DNA from: Agromyces bauzanensis
GTDB lineage: Bacteria; Actinomycetota; Actinomycetes; Actinomycetales; Microbacteriaceae
Direction of reading: 5' to 3'
Assembly: GCF_014645655.1 (NCBI RefSeq)
Contig: NZ_BMMD01000001.1
Coordinates: 370,720 to 434,719, forward strand
Length of the DNA stretch: 64,000 nucleotides
This document shows positions 56,505-64,000 of the stretch, piece by piece. The notes beneath the pieces are model-generated. The model ran no database searches. It saw nothing but the letters and a program-made list of their open reading frames with translations, and had not been told where the DNA came from. Made by a program: the position numbers and the translations under genes. The stretch's first letter is position 1. Every line of letters begins with the position of its first letter.

Positions 56505-56966
56505 CCGCGCTGCCTCAGCGGCGAGCGGTTCGACCAGTGCTGCGGCAGGTTCATCGCGGGCACCGCGGATGCCCCGACGGCCGAACGGCACATGCGCTCG
56601 CGGTACTCGGCCTTCGTGATCGGCGACTCCAGGTACCTGCTCGCCACGTGGCATCCGTCTCGGCTGGCCCTCGAGGCGCGCGTCGCCGACGAACTCCGCG
56701 GATGCCGCGTCACTGGCCTCAGCGCGGGCCTGCACTGCCTCCTCGAGCTTCCGCCCGGCTCGAGCGAGGAGCGGGTGACCGAGGAGGCGGCGCGGCTCGG
56801 GCTCCGGTTCGACGGGCTCTGCTCGTTCCGACTGCGCGGCACGCAGTGGCGGCATCCGCCCGCCATGGTCGTCGGCTACGGCGCTCCCCCGGCGCACCGC
56901 TTCGACGAGGCGGTCGACCTCGCGATCCGGGCGGTCGGCGCCGTGCTCGACGAGCGAGGCGCCTGA
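56505..56966 (+). pseudogene. broken chimera of a YchJ-like gene and a MocR C-terminus
   Basis: The frame after a TGA at 56502-56504 reads CLSGERFDQCCGRFIAGTAD and then MRSRYSAFVIGDSRYLLATWHPS, a YchJ/SEC-C protein start, but it has no start codon before the second conserved block, and the first CPC-like motif is disturbed. At about 56661 homology switches abruptly to LEARVADELRGCRVTGLSAGLHCLLELPP, which is the aminotransferase-like C-terminus of a MocR/PdxR regulator, running to the stop at 56966. Two unrelated truncated genes are therefore fused. A 124-residue product from the ATG at 56592 is possible but unlikely to work. Confidence 0.7.
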
Positions 56967-56978
56967 CGCGGCGGCGTA

Positions 56979-57845
56979 TCACGCATCGTCGATGCCGCCC
57001 TCGTCGAGCGGCAGCCCGTCGAGGGACGCGTACGCCCGCTCGACGGCGCTGACGAGACCCTCGACGGGGAACGGCCAGTCGTCGTGCTCGGCGAGTGCCG
57101 CGGCCGCGCCCAGGCCCGCGTCGTGTGCCGCGACGAAGTGCTCGGCGATCGTGCGGAGGTCCGCGGCCTGCCGTTCGACGAACTCGCGATCCACGACGCG
57201 TCCGTGTCCCGGGATCACGCGATCGCCGCGCCGCAGCTCGGCGACCAGTCCGTCGAGCACGCCCGGCCAGTCGAGCGGGAAGCTGCCCGAGCCGTACATC
57301 GGCGGCCCCGACTCCTCCACGAGATCGCCCACGACCCAGACGCGCTGGGCGGGCGCGAAGACCACGAGGTCGGTGTCGGTGTGCGCGCGCGGTTGCGGTC
57401 GCAGCTCGACGACGACGCCGCCGAGATCGAGCCGGGAAATCCGCTCCACCGGATGCGTCGGCGGCGTGAGCCGCGCGTCGTGCCAGCGCCGCTCGGGCTC
57501 GCGGGACGGGTCGGTTCGCCACGCCGCGAGCCGGGGACCTTCGTAGCGCTCGAAATGGCGGACGATTCCCGCGTGGCCGTAGATCGCGGCATCCGTTGCC
57601 GATCCCGGGCCGAACACCTGGTTGCCGAACGTGTGATCGAAGTGGGCGTGCGTGTTCACCACCCACCGCACGTCGCCGTCGAACCGCCGCCCGATGTCGG
57701 CGTCGAGCTCCTCGGCCTCGGCGGGCTCCGCACCGGTGTCGACGACGAGGAGCCCGTCGTCGCCCTCCACGACGACCGTCGACAGGTCGAATGGTCCGCC
57801 GCGACGCTGGTGGATGCGGGGGGCGACCGTGGTCCACGTGGGCAT
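56979..57845 (-). CDS. metallo-beta-lactamase fold hydrolase
   Basis: A 288-residue MBL-fold protein with the metal motif VVNTHAHFDHTFGN near residue 65, AHTDTDLVVFAPAQRVWVVGDLVEESGPP (third and fourth ligands) and IPGHGRVVD. Substrate unknown; the family includes thioesterases, glyoxalases and lactonases. The ATG at 57845 lies exactly six bases after TAGCAT, a leaderless-type start. It is divergent from the alarmone synthetase gene. Confidence 0.87.
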   Translation of the reverse strand: MPTWTTVAPRIHQRRGGPFDLSTVVVEGDDGLLVVDTGAEPAEAEELDADIGRRFDGDVRWVVNTHAHFDHTFGNQVFGPGSATDAAIYGHAGIVRHFERYEGPRLAAWRTDPSREPERRWHDARLTPPTHPVERISRLDLGGVVVELRPQPRAHTDTDLVVFAPAQRVWVVGDLVEESGPPMYGSGSFPLDWPGVLDGLVAELRRGDRVIPGHGRVVDREFVERQAADLRTIAEHFVAAHDAGLGAAAALAEHDDWPFPVEGLVSAVERAYASLDGLPLDEGGIDDA

Positions 57846-57851
57846 CTCCCG

Positions 57852-57920
57852 ATGCTAGCGATCCGCGCGCAGCGGAATCGCGGCCCGTCAAAGCGAATCC
57901 AGAAATTCCGCCCGTAGCGT
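57852..57920. promoter_or_regulatory. divergent -10 boxes between MBL hydrolase and alarmone synthetase
   Basis: TAGCAT on the minus strand (57852-57857) ends six bases from the MBL ATG, and TAGCGT on the plus strand (57915-57920) ends seven bases before the GTG at 57928. Both genes would be leaderless or nearly so. The bases between are unremarkable. Confidence 0.5.
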
Positions 57921-57927
57921 GGCCTAC

Positions 57928-58677
57928 GTGACTCCGCTCGACGGCATCCCGGCGACCCGGCGCGGCGACGCGCCCCACATGCTCACGGCGCGCGCCCAGC
58001 GCACCCTCGAGGCGATCGACGGGCACACGCTCGACGAGATGCGCGCCCTCCGCGACGAGACCGAGCGCTTCATGCTGCGCTACAAGTTCGGCATGGACGA
58101 GGTCGTCACGAAGCTGTCCATCCTCCGGGAGGAGTTCAGCCTCGACCACGACCACAACCCCATCGAGCACATCTCGAGTCGGCTCAAGAGCCTCGACAGC
58201 GTCATCGCGAAGATGCAGCGCAAGGGCATCGAGCCGACGCTCGAGTCGATCCGCGAGACCATCACCGACATCGCGGGCGTGCGAGTCACGTGCAGCTTCG
58301 TCACCGACGCGTACCGACTCGCCGAGCTGCTCACGACCCAGCGCGACATCCGGGTGCTGAAGACCAAGGACTACATCGCCGAGCCGAAGGAGAACGGCTA
58401 CCAGAGCCTGCACGTCATCGTCGAGGTGCCCGTGTTCCTGTCGACCGGGGCGCACCCGGTGGCCGTCGAAGTGCAGATCCGCACGATCGCGATGGACTTC
58501 TGGGCGAGCCTCGAGCACAAGATCTACTACAAGTACGACCGGCGGGTGCCCGCGGAACTGCTCGAGGAGTTGACGGATGCCGCACACACGGCCGCCGACC
58601 TCGACGCGCGCATGGAGCGGCTGCACCGGCAGCTGCACGGCGCCCCGACGCACGGACGCGGGCGCGTCTCGATCTGA
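57928..58677 (+). CDS. small alarmone (ppGpp) synthetase
   Basis: Transfers pyrophosphate from ATP to GDP/GTP to make ppGpp. The 249 residues contain only the synthetase domain: FMLRYKFGMDEVVTKLSILREEF, IEHISSRLKSLDSVIAKMQRKG, DIAGVRVTCSFVTDAYRLAELL, DYIAEPKENGYQSLHVIVEVP and VEVQIRTIAMDFWASLEHKI, ending in a helical tail. There is no hydrolase, TGS or ACT domain, which marks it as a RelQ/RelP-type small synthetase. I take the GTG at 57928 as start; a GTG three codons earlier is possible. Confidence 0.92.
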   Translation: MTPLDGIPATRRGDAPHMLTARAQRTLEAIDGHTLDEMRALRDETERFMLRYKFGMDEVVTKLSILREEFSLDHDHNPIEHISSRLKSLDSVIAKMQRKGIEPTLESIRETITDIAGVRVTCSFVTDAYRLAELLTTQRDIRVLKTKDYIAEPKENGYQSLHVIVEVPVFLSTGAHPVAVEVQIRTIAMDFWASLEHKIYYKYDRRVPAELLEELTDAAHTAADLDARMERLHRQLHGAPTHGRGRVSI

Positions 58678-58691
58678 GCCGCTCGACGCCG

Positions 58692-58709
58692 GGCGCTCAT
58701 TCGAGCGCC
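58692..58709. terminator. hairpin after the alarmone synthetase gene
   Basis: GGCGCTC-ATTC-GAGCGCC, a perfect seven-base stem with a four-base loop, begins 15 bases after the stop at 58677. Confidence 0.55.
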
Positions 58710-59045
58710 GCGAATGCCTCGCGTCCGGCATCGGTCACGCAGCGACCGATCCCCGGGCACGCACGCGACCCAGCCCTCGGCGACCAGCGTGTCGAGGAGG
58801 TGGGCGCCCGTCCAGTCGAGGCATCAGCGCAGGGCGGGACGCCGGCCGGCGGCCGTGTCGACCTCGCGCAATCGCGGGCGCTCCGCGAGCTCCCCGCCGA
58901 GGTGCCGGAGACGACCCGGCTCCCCCGCTTCCAGCGGCGCGATGGCCCCCTCGGCCACGAGCGCATCGGCAAGCCGCGGGGCGAGGCGATCGTGAAGGTG
59001 CGGTGCTGAGGCCTCGCGGTTCGTGAACGGGCCACTGCACGCCGC
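58697..59045 (-). pseudogene. ArsR-type regulator remnant
   Basis: On the minus strand, pieces of a winged-helix regulator occur in more than one frame: LHDRLAPRLADALVAEGA, then CLDWTGAHLLDTLVAEGWVACVPGDRSLR, then VTDAGREAFAALE. These match the ordered C-terminal blocks of actinobacterial ArsR-like proteins. An in-frame TGA separates the first two, and a loss of two bases near 58735 separates the last two. The N-terminal DNA-binding half is not recognisable. It cannot encode a full protein. Confidence 0.65.
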
Positions 59046-59521
59046 GCGTCGCCGCCGCACCGAGGAGCGCCTCTCGACCCTCGACACGGGCGCCCTCGCG
59101 ACGGCCACCTCCTCGCGTACGAGCGCCATGGCGCCCGCCGGAGCCGACGCGGTCGCCGTGCAGATGCCCGTCGCGTGTCTGGCGGAGCAGCTCGGCTTCG
59201 CCGTTCCCGACTCGGCGTCCCGCCTGTCGCCGTGCTCGCAGACCATTACCCGGCGGGCGGCCCGTCGGATGCCGCGGACGCCGCCCTCGTGCGGCTGCTC
59301 GCCGCCGCACCGCCGCCCGGCCGGCGTGAGCATCGTGACGACGGCGTGCTGCGCGTGCAACTCCTCGTGCGGGCGCACGTCGCGACCGCCGCCCTCATCT
59401 TGGGCGACGTCGGTGCGGCTGCGGCGCATCCCGACGCCGCGTTCGGCGCTGGCGCCCGGGCGTGTCCGGCGCCCGGACCGGCGCTCGCCATCGCGACCGC
59501 CGTGGTGGACGGACTGCGCCC
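59046..59521. other. stretch without a recognisable gene
   Basis: Several frames are open across this GC-rich stretch, the longest on the plus strand ending ...AVVDGLRP at 59525, but none has recognisable motifs, a ribosome site or a normal start. It lies between two broken genes and is most likely further decayed sequence. Confidence 0.5.
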
Positions 59522-59971
59522 ATGATGACGCCGGCGACCTTCCGCGCCCTGCACCGTCGGGGCGATCCGCTCGTGCTGCCGAACGCCCGGGACCTCGCCT
59601 CCGCGAGCTGGCTTCGGGCCGTCGGCCGGTACGCCGCGCGACTCGCGGGCCTCGGCGTCGTGGGCGTCAACGTCGAGGACTCCGATGCCGAGGGCCGGCT
59701 CGTCGATCCAGAACTCGCCGCGCACAAGGTCCACGCGATCTCGACGGCGGCGCCCGGGCTGTACCTCAACGCCCGGACCGATCCGTTCTGGGTCGGCAGC
59801 CCGGCCGATGTCCGGCAACGCACTCGTGAGGCGGTGGCTCGTGCGCACCGGTACCTCGCGGCGGGCGCCACGGGCGTGTTCGTGCCCGGGGCCATCGCGC
59901 TCGACGTCGTGGCAACGCTCGCCCGCGCCACGCGGACCCCGAACACCGAGGCGCAGACCCGAACCGGCTGA
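59522..59971 (+). pseudogene. isocitrate lyase/PEP mutase family gene with internal deletion
   Basis: The frame starts like a PEP mutase-type enzyme (MTPATFRALHRRGDPLVLPNARDLASASWLRAVG) but then jumps directly to RYAARLAGLGVVGVNVEDSDAEGRLVDPELAAHKVHAI. Family members carry roughly 50-70 further residues between these blocks, including the metal-binding and catalytic strand. The C-terminal part (APGLYLNARTDPFWVG, AGATGVFVPGA) is fair, then it ends early in TRTPNTEAQTRTG. The barrel core is missing, so the 149-residue product should be inactive. Confidence 0.7.
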
Positions 59972-59979
59972 TCGCGACG

Positions 59980-60092
59980 CGTGGCGCGACTCACCGTCGC
60001 CGTGCAGCACGCGTACCGATTCGACGACGTCGGCGCGGCAGCCGGGGCGTCGGCCCCACGAGACCGTCGGCAAACTGCTCGTCACGACCTGA
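59980..60092 (+). pseudogene. 3' remnant of a zinc-type quinone oxidoreductase/dehydrogenase
   Basis: The segment LTVAVQHAYRFDDVGAA in one frame and HETVGKLLVTT in another matches the last ~35 residues of medium-chain NADP-dependent oxidoreductases. A frameshift lies between them. The rest of the gene is missing, so only a tail of about 110 bases survives. Confidence 0.55.
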
Positions 60093-60106
60093 GCCGCGGC
60101 GTGCGC

Positions 60107-61129
60107 TCAGTCTGGGGTGCGTGCTCGGCTGGGCTGCACGCGCATCGGCTCACCGGGCATCTTCGGGAAGTCCGGCGGGAACGGCAGCTCGCCCAGGCCG
60201 CCGTCGAGGTCGCGCTGCCACCACTCGAGCAGCGTGTCGAGCCGACCGGGCCGATCGTGCATGCCCGCCCACGGATCTCCCGACTCTCGCAGCCGCTCGG
60301 GCACCGTGCGGACGGTGAACTCCGCGGGGTCGGCACCGTCGAGCTCCTCCCACGCGAGCGGACATGACACAGGCGCGTGCGGGAGAGGGCGCGGGCTGTA
60401 GGCGCCGGCCATCGTGCGGTCGCGGTTGGCCTGGTTGTAATCGATGAAGATGCGGTCGCCGCGCTCCTCCTTCCACCATGCCGTCGTGAGCTCGGCCGGC
60501 ATGCGGCGCTCGAGCTCCCGCGCGAGCGCGATGACGGCGTGCCGGACATCGAGGAACTCGTGCTCGGGCTCGATGGCCGCGAACACGTGGATGCCGCGGT
60601 TGCCCGACGTCTTCACGTAGCCGGCGAGCCCGACCTCGCCGAGCAGGTCGCGCAGCGCGTACGCGGCCGGCACCGCGTGGGCGAACCCGGTGCCGGGCTG
60701 CGGATCGAGGTCGACCCGGAGCTGGTCGGGGTTGTCGGTGTTCCCCGCGCGGGACGCCCACGGATGGAACACCACGGTGTTCATCTGCGCGGCCCACACC
60801 GCGGCGGCCGGCTCGTCGAGCACGAGTTGCGGATGCCGCCGGCCGCTCGGGTACGTGACCGTGACCGATCGCACCCACTCGGGTGCGCCCTTGGGCGGGT
60901 TCTTCGAGAAGAACTGCTCGCCGTCGACGCCACCGGGGAACCGTTGGAGGGAGACGGGACGATCGCCGTTCGCCTCGATGAACGCTTCGCCCACGGCGAC
61001 GAGGTACTCGGCGAGCTCGAGCTTGGTGACGCCCACCTCGGGCCAGAGCACCCGGGTCGGCGAGGAGATCCGCACGTCGCGTACGCCGTGCGGACCCGGG
61101 ACAGAGAGCGTGGTTGCATCACCGGCCAT
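60107..61129 (-). CDS. stand-alone LigD-type primase-polymerase
   Basis: A 340-residue archaeo-eukaryotic primase-like polymerase of the kind used in bacterial end-joining. The motifs are RVLWPEVGVTKLELAEYL, QRFPGGVDGEQFFSKNPP, the catalytic pair in QLRVDLDPQPGTGF, VKTSGNRGIHVFAAI, and FIDYNQANRDRTMAGAYSPRPLP. Neither the nuclease nor the ligase domain of full LigD is fused, and no Ku gene is in the window. The ATG at 61129 lies six bases after TACCGT (61136-61141), a leaderless-type start. Confidence 0.9.
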   Translation of the reverse strand: MAGDATTLSVPGPHGVRDVRISSPTRVLWPEVGVTKLELAEYLVAVGEAFIEANGDRPVSLQRFPGGVDGEQFFSKNPPKGAPEWVRSVTVTYPSGRRHPQLVLDEPAAAVWAAQMNTVVFHPWASRAGNTDNPDQLRVDLDPQPGTGFAHAVPAAYALRDLLGEVGLAGYVKTSGNRGIHVFAAIEPEHEFLDVRHAVIALARELERRMPAELTTAWWKEERGDRIFIDYNQANRDRTMAGAYSPRPLPHAPVSCPLAWEELDGADPAEFTVRTVPERLRESGDPWAGMHDRPGRLDTLLEWWQRDLDGGLGELPFPPDFPKMPGEPMRVQPSRARTPD

Positions 61130-61135
61130 GGTGCG

Positions 61136-61141
61136 ACGGTA
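61136..61141 (-). promoter_or_regulatory. -10 box of the LigD-type polymerase gene
   Basis: TACCGT on the minus strand ends exactly six bases before the ATG at 61129, matching the spacing of other leaderless-type starts here. Confidence 0.4.
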
Positions 61142-61209
61142 CCCTCTCCCCCCGACGACGGCTCGACGGCCGCGCGGAGCGGGCGGCCGTCACCCGGCGC
61201 GTGGTGCCG

Positions 61210-61482
61210 TCACACGGTCGCGTAGCGCCGCGCGGCCCGAGCACGCGCCTTGGCCGCCTCGACCTCGCGGTCCTTCGGCGGGGCCGCCGTGACGAGCTCG
61301 TCGAGGAGGTGCTGCGTGATGTGCGCGACCTCGGCGACGGCGCGCTCGAACGCGGCCTGGTTCGCCTTCGACGGCTTCGTGGCGCCGCTCACCTTGCGCA
61401 CGTACTGGAGGGCCGCCGCGTACACCTCGTCGCTGGTGGCCGCCGGCTCGAAGTTGTGGAGGGGGTGGATGTTCCTGCACAT
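61210..61482 (-). CDS. DUF2277 protein
   Basis: A 90-residue protein beginning with the family hallmark MCRNIHPLHNFEPAATSDEVYAAALQYVRKVSG and ending in a charged helix. DUF2277 proteins are common in actinobacteria; the function is unknown. The ATG at 61482 lies seven bases after TAGGCT (61490-61495). The frame stays open far upstream but only through unrelated sequence. Confidence 0.88.
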   Translation of the reverse strand: MCRNIHPLHNFEPAATSDEVYAAALQYVRKVSGATKPSKANQAAFERAVAEVAHITQHLLDELVTAAPPKDREVEAAKARARAARRYATV

Positions 61483-61492
61483 GTCCCGAAGC

Positions 61493-61893
61493 CTAGCCCC
61501 GCAGCGGTGAGTCCGCCTCACCTGTCTGCACCAGGCGGAACGCGGGAAGGCCCCTGCGCCGGATGAGCCATTCGACGACCACGAGGTTCGGCAGCCACGC
61601 GAGGAAGGGCACCACGGCGTAGGCGTTCGCGAACGCCGCCTCGAGGTCGAACGCGCCGCCGGGCAGGGCCTGCGCCGATGAGCACACCGAGCCAGAGCCG
61701 GAGGGTCACGGCGGCGTACGTGAGCGCGAAGTTCCGCATCATCCATGCGCGGTGACTCGCGACGTCGCCCTGACGGATCGCCCGGTAGGCTGCCCATCCC
61801 GTCGCGAGCCAGAGCACGGCGAGGGTGCCGAATCCGAAGAGGCCCGAGAGGCCCGCCTCGCTGAACGGCGCGATCACGAGGCCCGCGACACCG
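61493..61893 (-). pseudogene. DUF2306 membrane protein, truncated and frameshifted
   Basis: The blocks VAGLVIAPFSEAGLSGLFGFG, TGWAAYRAIRQGDVASHRAWMMRNFALTYAAVTLRLWLGVL and, in another frame, ALPGGAFDLEAAFANAYAVVPFLAWLPNLVVVEWLIRR are the second half of a DUF2306 membrane protein. A frameshift lies near 61675. The first half is missing: homology stops at about 61893, exactly where the LysR remnant begins on the other strand. Confidence 0.7.
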
Positions 61894-62667
61894 GCGCTCG
61901 AGCGGCGCGGCCGCGGCGTGCTCCTCACGCAGCGGGGGCGCGCGCTCGCAGGCGAGGGCCGCGAACTGCTCGACCGCCTCGAACGACTCGAGGCGCTCGG
62001 CGCGGGCACGTCGAGAGCGAGTGCGCCGCTGCGCATCGCGTCCTTCTCCACCGCCACGCGTGGCCTCCTCGGACCAGTGCTCCGACGCCTGCAGGAGACG
62101 GAACCGCCCGTGTCGGCCACGGTGACGGGCATGGACCCCATCGACGCCATGGACCTGGTCGCGCCCGGCGTCGCCGACCTCGCCATCGTGCACAACTGGA
62201 ACTCGGTGCCACTCGTCACCCCGGCGCACGTCGTCACCGAACATGTGTGCCGCGACGAGGCCGACGTCGTGCTCTCGACGCGGCATCCGCTCGCCCGGCA
62301 CGCCGAGATCCGACGCGCCGACCTCGTCGACGAACTGTGGGCGAGCACCCCTCGCGGCCAGATATGCCACGAGGCGCTCATGCGGATCTTCGCCGACCTC
62401 GGCACCGTGCCGCGCATCGTCGCGGAGGATCCCGACTTCGGCTCGCTCGTCGAGCTCGCGCGTCAGGGAGTCACGATCGCGCTCGTGCCGCGCCTCGGTC
62501 GCTCCGAGCTGCCCGACGGAGTCGTCGCCCGCCCACTGGCAGACCACAGCCAGGTGCGCGACATCAGCGTCGCCTACCGTCGGTCGATGGCGGAGAGCAC
62601 CGGCATCCGCACCGCGGTCCGGTTGCTGCTCGAGGCCGGGGCGCGCATCGAGCCGAACACGGCCTGA
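61894..62667 (+). pseudogene. LysR-family regulator lacking its DNA-binding domain
   Basis: From ALERRGRGVLLTQRGRALAGEG onward this is a normal LysR protein: the end of the winged helix, the linker helix, then the effector domain (APLRIASFSTATRGLLGPVLRRLQE, GVADLAIVHNWNSVPLVT, DEADVVLSTRHPLA, LVELARQGVTIALVP) to the stop at 62667. The first ~48 residues, with the recognition helix, are absent; upstream is antisense DUF2306 sequence. A truncated effector-only protein could be made from a GTG near 61918 but would not bind DNA. Confidence 0.75.
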
Positions 62668-62696
62668 ACGCGGCAGTGCGCGCTGGCCGGCCGCGT
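62668..62696. terminator. hairpin between LysR remnant and convergent oxidoreductase
   Basis: Arms ACGCGGC and GCCGCGT pair perfectly around a 15-base loop, between the stop at 62667 and the stop of the convergent gene. Confidence 0.45.
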
Positions 62697-63202
62697 CACA
62701 TCGACACGTGATGCGGATCGGCCAGCGGCTGCAGCCGGAACAGGCGCACCTCGCGGCCCGAGTCGCGCTCGTAGGCACGGTAGCCCGGCCACTGCGCCTC
62801 GATGCGCGCCCACGCCCGCTCGCGTTCCTCGCCGCGGATGCGGGTCGCCCGCACCGGCATCCGCCGGCCGCGCACGGTGATGGCCGCATCGGGATGCGCG
62901 AGCAGGTTGTAGGTCCACGCCGGATGCCGCTCCTGCGCGAACGACGTGCCCGCGACGATCGCACGGCCGTGCCCGTCGGGCGTGTACATCAGGTACGTGT
63001 CGCGCTCGAGTCCCGTTCGCGCGCCCGTGGAATGGAGCACGAGCGACGGCACGAGCAACCCGCTGAGCTGCACGCGCCCGCCGGTCGCCCGCGCAAGCAC
63101 GCGTTCCACCGGCGGCAGCACCAGCGGGCCCACGGCCCGGAACACCCGAGTCCGCGTGAGCGGGGCGACGACGGTTCGCACGACCTGCAGCACGGTGGCC
63201 AT
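62696..63202 (-). CDS. nitroreductase/deazaflavin-dependent oxidoreductase (Ddn-like)
   Basis: A 168-residue split-beta-barrel protein of the F420-binding family that includes mycobacterial Ddn. Recognisable blocks are LVLHSTGARTGLERDTYLMYTPDG, GRAIVAGTSFAQERHPAWTYNLLAHPDAAITVRGRRMPVRAT and RAWARIEAQWPGYRAYERDSGREVRLFRL. The ATG at 63202 gives MATVLQVVRTVV; the frame is open further up without homology. A CAGAAT box ends six bases before the ATG. Substrate unknown; use of F420 is inferred from the family. Confidence 0.85.
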   Translation of the reverse strand: MATVLQVVRTVVAPLTRTRVFRAVGPLVLPPVERVLARATGGRVQLSGLLVPSLVLHSTGARTGLERDTYLMYTPDGHGRAIVAGTSFAQERHPAWTYNLLAHPDAAITVRGRRMPVRATRIRGEERERAWARIEAQWPGYRAYERDSGREVRLFRLQPLADPHHVSM

Positions 63203-63428
63203 CCGCCCATTCTGGCGGGCCGGATGCCGCGCCGGAAGTGTCGTGCCGGATGCCGCGGCCGTCGAACGTCGTCTCGAACCTGCCGTTCCACCTGACCACC
63301 CCATTGCTGAAGTGCGGCGCTACCCCGCCCGCTTCGGAACGTCAATCCCCTGTGGTACCCGATGGCGCCGCCGTAGCGTGGGCCGAGGCCGCCGCGACCG
63401 CGGATCGGCCCTGACGATCGGAGGAGCC

Positions 63429-63638
63429 ATGTCCGACGCACTGCGTCCCGGAGACCCGTTCGAAGGCGAGTACACCGACTCCGAGCTGCCGTTGAGCGCG
63501 GAGTTGCCCAAGGAGGAGTACGAGGCGGTCGAGGAGGTCCTCGACGAGAACGACCTCGACGACGACGACGTCGAGGTCGTGGAGATCGTCGAGGAGGACC
63601 GTGACTACCCGCCCGCCGGGCGCGACACCGCGCTCTGA
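63429..63638 (+). CDS. small acidic protein of unknown function
   Basis: A 69-residue, very acidic protein (long runs of Glu and Asp, including NDLDDDDVEVVEIVEED) starting at an ATG with GGAGGAGCC directly before it. A TAGCGT -10-like box lies about 50 bases upstream. I recognise no domain. The strong ribosome site and separate promoter-like box make it a likely real gene. Confidence 0.65.
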   Translation: MSDALRPGDPFEGEYTDSELPLSAELPKEEYEAVEEVLDENDLDDDDVEVVEIVEEDRDYPPAGRDTAL

Positions 63639-63647
63639 GCCGCGACC

Positions 63648-63675
63648 GGGCGCGCGACCACGCGGTCGCGCGCCC
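63648..63675. terminator. 12-base-pair perfect bidirectional hairpin
   Basis: GGGCGCGCGACC and GGTCGCGCGCCC pair without mismatch across a four-base loop, ten bases after the acidic protein stop and before the end of the convergent YihY gene. Confidence 0.75.
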
Positions 63676-63686
63676 GCCGCCCCGCG

Positions 63687-64000
63687 TCAGGCCCCGGCCG
63701 GGGTGTCGGCCTGCTCCTCGGCGACCGCCTCACGCACCGCCGCGAGTTCGGCTGCAGCATCCGTGGCTCGCCGTTCAGCCCGGCGCATGCGCCGGACCGC
63801 CGGCGTCGGCGCGCCGAACCGCGCCGCCACCCGGTCGCGCTCCTCGTCGACGCCCGTGATGATGTAGGCCCCGGCGATCAGGATCACCTGGCTCGAGAGG
63901 TTGAACCAGAGCAGCAGGGCGATGAGCGAGCCGAACGACGCGAGCAGCGGATTGCTCGACGCGCCGCCCACGAAGAGGCTCGAGAGCAGTTGCAGCACCG
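63687..64000 (-). CDS. YihY/BrkB-family membrane protein, C-terminal part
   Basis: The window ends inside this gene. The visible ~104 residues include a membrane segment SNPLLASFGSLIALLLWFNLSSQVILIAGAYIITG, the C-terminal signature of YihY/BrkB proteins, then a charged helical tail ending EEQADTPAGA. The family was once linked to ribonuclease BN; its true role is unclear. The start lies beyond base 64000. Confidence 0.8.
   Translation of the reverse strand, partial: VLQLLSSLFVGGASSNPLLASFGSLIALLLWFNLSSQVILIAGAYIITGVDEERDRVAARFGAPTPAVRRMRRAERRATDAAAELAAVREAVAEEQADTPAGA

Noticed and set aside
59175..59525. A 116-codon open frame before the PEP-mutase remnant
   Set aside because: No recognisable domain, no ribosome site, and surrounded by broken genes; reported only as an unassigned stretch.

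Overview
The window is a stretch of chromosome from a high-GC actinobacterium, most likely a member of the Microbacteriaceae (Agromyces, Microbacterium or a close relative; genus inferred, not proven). The reasons are the dcw cluster without ftsA but with sepF, yggT and divIVA downstream; a MurE with a non-canonical acceptor motif, as expected where the cell wall is not of the meso-diaminopimelate type; mycobacteria-like local gene orders (idsA / Rv2175c / pknL / aroG and pgsA / garA / ftsR / merR); a C50-type carotenoid operon; and frequent GTG/TTG starts with TANNNT boxes placed so that many messages would be leaderless.

Layout. 1-8.5 kb: tail of an App1-like phosphatase, then pyrD, nrdR, hisD, dnaE, a RluD-type pseudouridine synthase and lspA, all on the minus strand. 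8.5-26.5 kb: one continuous minus-strand division and wall cluster read mraZ-rsmH-ftsL-ftsI-murE-murF-mraY-murD-ftsW-murG-murC-ftsQ-ftsZ-yggS-sepF-yggT-divIVA. Most inner joints are 4-base stop/start overlaps. Three 10-base-period MraZ repeats lie upstream of mraZ, and a palindrome that may be an FtsR site lies upstream of ftsZ. 26.8-34.4 kb: DUF3040, a prenyl synthase, an Rv2175c-like DNA-binding protein, a LysM wall hydrolase, a PASTA Ser/Thr kinase, type II DAHP synthase and PlsC. 34.4-43.8 kb: ROK glucokinase, FadD15-like acyl-CoA ligase, peptide deformylase, a MinD-like ATPase, pyruvate carboxylase and a ParA-like ATPase. 43.9-47.2 kb: two MerR regulators (one FtsR-like), a GarA/OdhI-like FHA protein, a CDP-alcohol phosphatidyltransferase and a DUF1295 membrane enzyme. 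47.2-53.9 kb: a MarR-Nudix fusion protein divergent from idi-crtE-crtB-crtI-crtYe-crtYf-crtEb, which would make a cyclic C50 carotenoid. 53.9-64 kb: small accessory genes mixed with gene remnants: S4 protein, acetyltransferase, NnrE, a secreted transglycosylase-like protein, an MBL hydrolase, a small alarmone synthetase, a stand-alone LigD-type polymerase, DUF2277, an F420-type oxidoreductase, and broken YchJ/MocR, ArsR, PEP-mutase, dehydrogenase, DUF2306 and LysR genes, ending in a YihY membrane protein cut by the window edge.

How they connect: the dcw genes make lipid II and the divisome. The PASTA kinase, its likely targets (Rv2175c-like, GarA-like) and the LysM hydrolase form a wall-sensing set. 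IdsA, idi and crtE feed isoprenoid synthesis.

Most interesting: the MarR-Nudix fusion placed where carotenoid genes are regulated; a duplicated murF-mraY junction that creates a 21-codon coupling frame; an over-represented octamer CGGATGCC; the many leaderless-type starts; and a 56.5-62.7 kb zone where unrelated truncated genes abut precisely.
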